From contig JAEXOD010000017.1 of NCBI GenBank assembly GCA_023447335.1, positions 1 through 17,672 of the forward strand: a stretch of DNA of 17,672 nucleotides, written 5' to 3'. A model generated the notes under the pieces. It searched no databases, had not been told where the DNA came from, and was given only the letters and a program-made list of their open reading frames with translations. The stretch is from Bacteroidota bacterium. Its GTDB lineage: Bacteria > Bacteroidota > Ignavibacteria > Ignavibacteriales > Melioribacteraceae. Both the position numbers and the translations under genes were made by a program. Positions 15,554 through 17,672 of this stretch are shown here, piece after piece (position 1 is the stretch's first letter; every line of letters begins with the position of its first letter).

Positions 15554-16315
15554 TTATCTACCCATCCATCCGCCGTCAACAGTAATTACTGTTCCATTTA
15601 AATAATCCGAAGCTTCGGAACATAAAAATACAATAGTACCGGCAAGATCCGAAGGCAAACCCCACCTTCCGGCGGGAATTCTATCCAAAATTGCTTTACT
15701 TCTTATAGGGTCTTCAACTAAAGGTTTTGTATTTGCGGTTGAAATATACCCCGGTGCAATGGCATTAATATTAACCCCTTTGCCAGCCCATTCATTCGCA
15801 AACGCCATAGTTAGCTGTTTCACTCCCCCTTTAGAAGCTGCGTAACCGGGAACAAACACACCCCCCTGAAAAGATAAAAGAGAAGCAATAAACACAATTT
15901 TGCCACTTCCCTTTTCAGCCATTTTTTTTCCGATTTCTCTTGTTAAAACAAATTGGGCACTTAAATTTACTTCAAGTACTTTATCCCAATATTCATCAGA
16001 ATGCTCCGAAATAGGTTTCCTAAGAATCATTCCGGCATTATTAACCAAAATATCAATCTTTTCAAAGTCATTATTTATTGCGTTAATAAATTCATATAAC
16101 GATTTTCTATCCGAGAAATCACTTACATAAGAATAAAATTTTCGTCCGGTCTTTTCAATAAGTTCTTTAGTCTCACAAAAATCATCAACATATGAAACTG
16201 AAATAATATCCGCACCTGCTTCAGCCAAAGCCAAAGCATATGCCTGTCCGATCCCTTGGTTAGAACCGGTAACAATTGCTATTTTTCCGTCGAGTTTAAA
16301 TTTATCTAAAATCAT
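15554..16315 (-). CDS. kduD: 2-dehydro-3-deoxy-D-gluconate 5-dehydrogenase (KduD)
   Basis: This is a short-chain dehydrogenase/reductase that interconverts 2,5-diketo-3-deoxygluconate and 2-keto-3-deoxygluconate in breakdown of pectin- or glycosaminoglycan-derived unsaturated uronates. The 253 residues show the nucleotide-binding TGSNQGIG (16-23), NNAG (92-95), catalytic S145 and the Y158-x3-K162 pair (YAASK). The KduD-typical ASLLSFQGGVFVPGY, ANEWAGKGVNINAIAPGY and DRIPAGRWGLPSDL segments and the C-terminal TVDGGWMGR agree closely with the E. coli enzyme as I remember it. A GAAGGGAG ribosome-binding site sits 6 bp before the ATG. It follows the transporter gene by 20 bp, so the two form an operon. 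3-oxoacyl-ACP reductase or gluconate 5-dehydrogenase are less likely alternatives. Confidence 0.88.
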   Translation of the reverse strand: MILDKFKLDGKIAIVTGSNQGIGQAYALALAEAGADIISVSYVDDFCETKELIEKTGRKFYSYVSDFSDRKSLYEFINAINNDFEKIDILVNNAGMILRKPISEHSDEYWDKVLEVNLSAQFVLTREIGKKMAEKGSGKIVFIASLLSFQGGVFVPGYAASKGGVKQLTMAFANEWAGKGVNINAIAPGYISTANTKPLVEDPIRSKAILDRIPAGRWGLPSDLAGTIVFLCSEASDYLNGTVITVDGGWMGR

Positions 16316-16335
16316 TTTTTACTCCCTTCATTTTT

Positions 16336-17619
16336 TTATAATTTAAAATCAATCGGTTCTAAATTCTTAACTAAAAATTGAATAATTGCTAAAGCAATTA
16401 AATAAACAGAACCGCAGATAATAAATAAAATTACATAGCTGCCCGTAAATTGTAAAATTAAACCGGCAATGGTTGCAATTAACATTCCGCCTATTGCTCC
16501 TCCCATTCCGCCTATTCCTACAACTGAGGCAACTGCCTTACGAGGGAATAAATCCGATACGGTAGTAAATAAATTGGCTGACCAGCCTTGATGTGCTGCT
16601 GTAGCAAGACTTAATAAAACAACAACCATCCATATCTCGCTTGCTACCGAAACCAATACAATAGGTACAACTCCCAAAGCCATAATTAACATTGTAACTT
16701 TTCTTCCTTTGTTTACACTCCAACCTCTTTTTATAAAAAAGGATGATAACCAACCGCCGCCAATGCTACCAAAATCTGCCATCAAATAGATAATAATTAA
16801 AGGAATTCCTATTTTATCTAATGTAATGCCATGTTCTTTATTTAAAAATTTTGGCACCCAGTATAAATAAAACCACCAGATGGGATCTGTTAAAAATTTG
16901 GCAATAGTAAAAGCCCAGGTTTGTTTGTATTTCAATAACTTTACCCAAGGAATTTTTTCTTCAGGATCTGCGGGATCGGATTGTATATATTCTAATTCTG
17001 CTTTCGAAAGTTTTTTATGTTCTTCCGGTTTATGATAAAACAACCACCATAAAATTATCCAGAAAAATCCTAATGCCCCCGTAATAATAAAAGCTTCTTG
17101 CCAGCCATAAGTAAATGTTAACCATGGAACAACTAAAGGTGCTACAATTGCTCCGATGTTACTCCCTGAATTAAAAATACCGGTTGCAAAAGCTCTTTCT
17201 TTCTTTGGAAACCATTCTGCAACTGTCTTAATTGCTGCCGGAAAGTTACCTGCTTCGCTTAATCCCAATCCGAAACGAGCAATAGCAAACCCCGAAACAC
17301 TTCTTGCGGCTGCGTGGAACATTGCAGCAATGCTCCATCCAAAAATAGCTAAAGCATAACCTATTTTGGTTCCGATTTTATCAATTAAACCACCCATAAA
17401 TAATAAACCTAGTGCGTAAGCAGCCGAAAAGGCAGTAACTATATATCCGTAATCTAATTCGCTCCATCCTATTTCTTTTTCTAATGTCGGAGCCAAAATA
17501 CCTAAAACTTGCCTATCAATATAATTAATAGTTGTTGCAAAAAACAATAATGCACAAATTCCCCAGCGGTAATAACCTTTTTTCATTTGTTTTTCATCAA
17601 TTTTTAAATTCTTTGTCAT
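16336..17619 (-). CDS. MFS transporter, hexuronate (ExuT/anion:cation symporter) type
   Basis: This 427-residue major-facilitator permease has about 12 membrane segments. The loop 2-3 motif GGLIDKIGTKIG (76-87) and the segments GLGLSEAGNFPAAIKTVAEWFP, GIFNSGSNIGAIVAPLVVPW and DLFPRKAVASVVGIGGMGG (each quoted up to its core) are typical of the ACS family that includes ExuT. It probably imports galacturonate, glucuronate or a related sugar acid by proton symport. The next gene, kduD, supports a uronate substrate, but exact specificity cannot be read from sequence. The ATG has AGAGG at a good distance (17625-17630 region), and AT-rich promoter-like sequence lies just upstream at the window edge. 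The operon may extend or begin beyond 17672. Confidence 0.85.
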   Translation of the reverse strand: MTKNLKIDEKQMKKGYYRWGICALLFFATTINYIDRQVLGILAPTLEKEIGWSELDYGYIVTAFSAAYALGLLFMGGLIDKIGTKIGYALAIFGWSIAAMFHAAARSVSGFAIARFGLGLSEAGNFPAAIKTVAEWFPKKERAFATGIFNSGSNIGAIVAPLVVPWLTFTYGWQEAFIITGALGFFWIILWWLFYHKPEEHKKLSKAELEYIQSDPADPEEKIPWVKLLKYKQTWAFTIAKFLTDPIWWFYLYWVPKFLNKEHGITLDKIGIPLIIIYLMADFGSIGGGWLSSFFIKRGWSVNKGRKVTMLIMALGVVPIVLVSVASEIWMVVVLLSLATAAHQGWSANLFTTVSDLFPRKAVASVVGIGGMGGAIGGMLIATIAGLILQFTGSYVILFIICGSVYLIALAIIQFLVKNLEPIDFKL

Positions 17620-17672
17620 TTAATAACCTCTAATAATTTCAATATTTTATAATAGTTTATTTCATACGCTCC

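Overview
The window is AT-rich, with dense, mostly directional gene strings. The clearest lineage clue is a secreted protein ending in a C-terminal sorting domain that opens with NYPNPFNPST and closes with KKMVLVR. This is the type IX secretion (T9SS) tail common in Ignavibacteriota and neighbouring Bacteroidota/FCB bacteria. I infer an Ignavibacteria-like organism; no rRNA or tRNA gene is present to confirm it.

Left flank (1-3450, minus strand): two tandem paralogues of a secreted protein built from 29-residue (87-bp) repeats. The upstream copy (3450 to 1990) is intact. The downstream copy (1963 to 570) is broken by nonsense changes and frameshifts, and only its first 250 codons remain open. 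Its detached 3' end still shows 115 bp almost identical to the intact copy. A further short coding-like fragment lies at 344-538. I see nothing in 1-343.

Centre (about 3870-15370, plus strand): a seven-gene defence island built on a type I restriction-modification system. The order is half-size HsdS, HsdM, RhuM-family protein, full-length two-TRD HsdS, PHP-domain/SMC-like ATPase (TrlF-like), HsdR, YgjP-like metallopeptidase. The first five genes are separated by 1-10 bp or overlap, so they look like one transcript starting at a sigma70-type promoter at 3939-3967, behind two palindromes. HsdR is separated by a 350-bp gap holding a weak hairpin, four tandem 11-bp repeats and a second candidate promoter, which suggests that the restriction subunit is controlled separately from the methylase. 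The metallopeptidase start overlaps the hsdR stop by 4 bp.

Right flank (15487-17619, minus strand): a uronate-catabolism pair, an MFS hexuronate-type transporter followed 20 bp later by KduD (2-dehydro-3-deoxy-D-gluconate 5-dehydrogenase), ending in a strong intrinsic terminator that also separates it from the convergent defence island.

The restriction-modification components are recognisable families. The less ordinary parts are the two differently sized specificity subunits in one operon, the RhuM, PHP-ATPase and metallopeptidase cargo embedded in it, and the helically phased repeats in front of hsdR.
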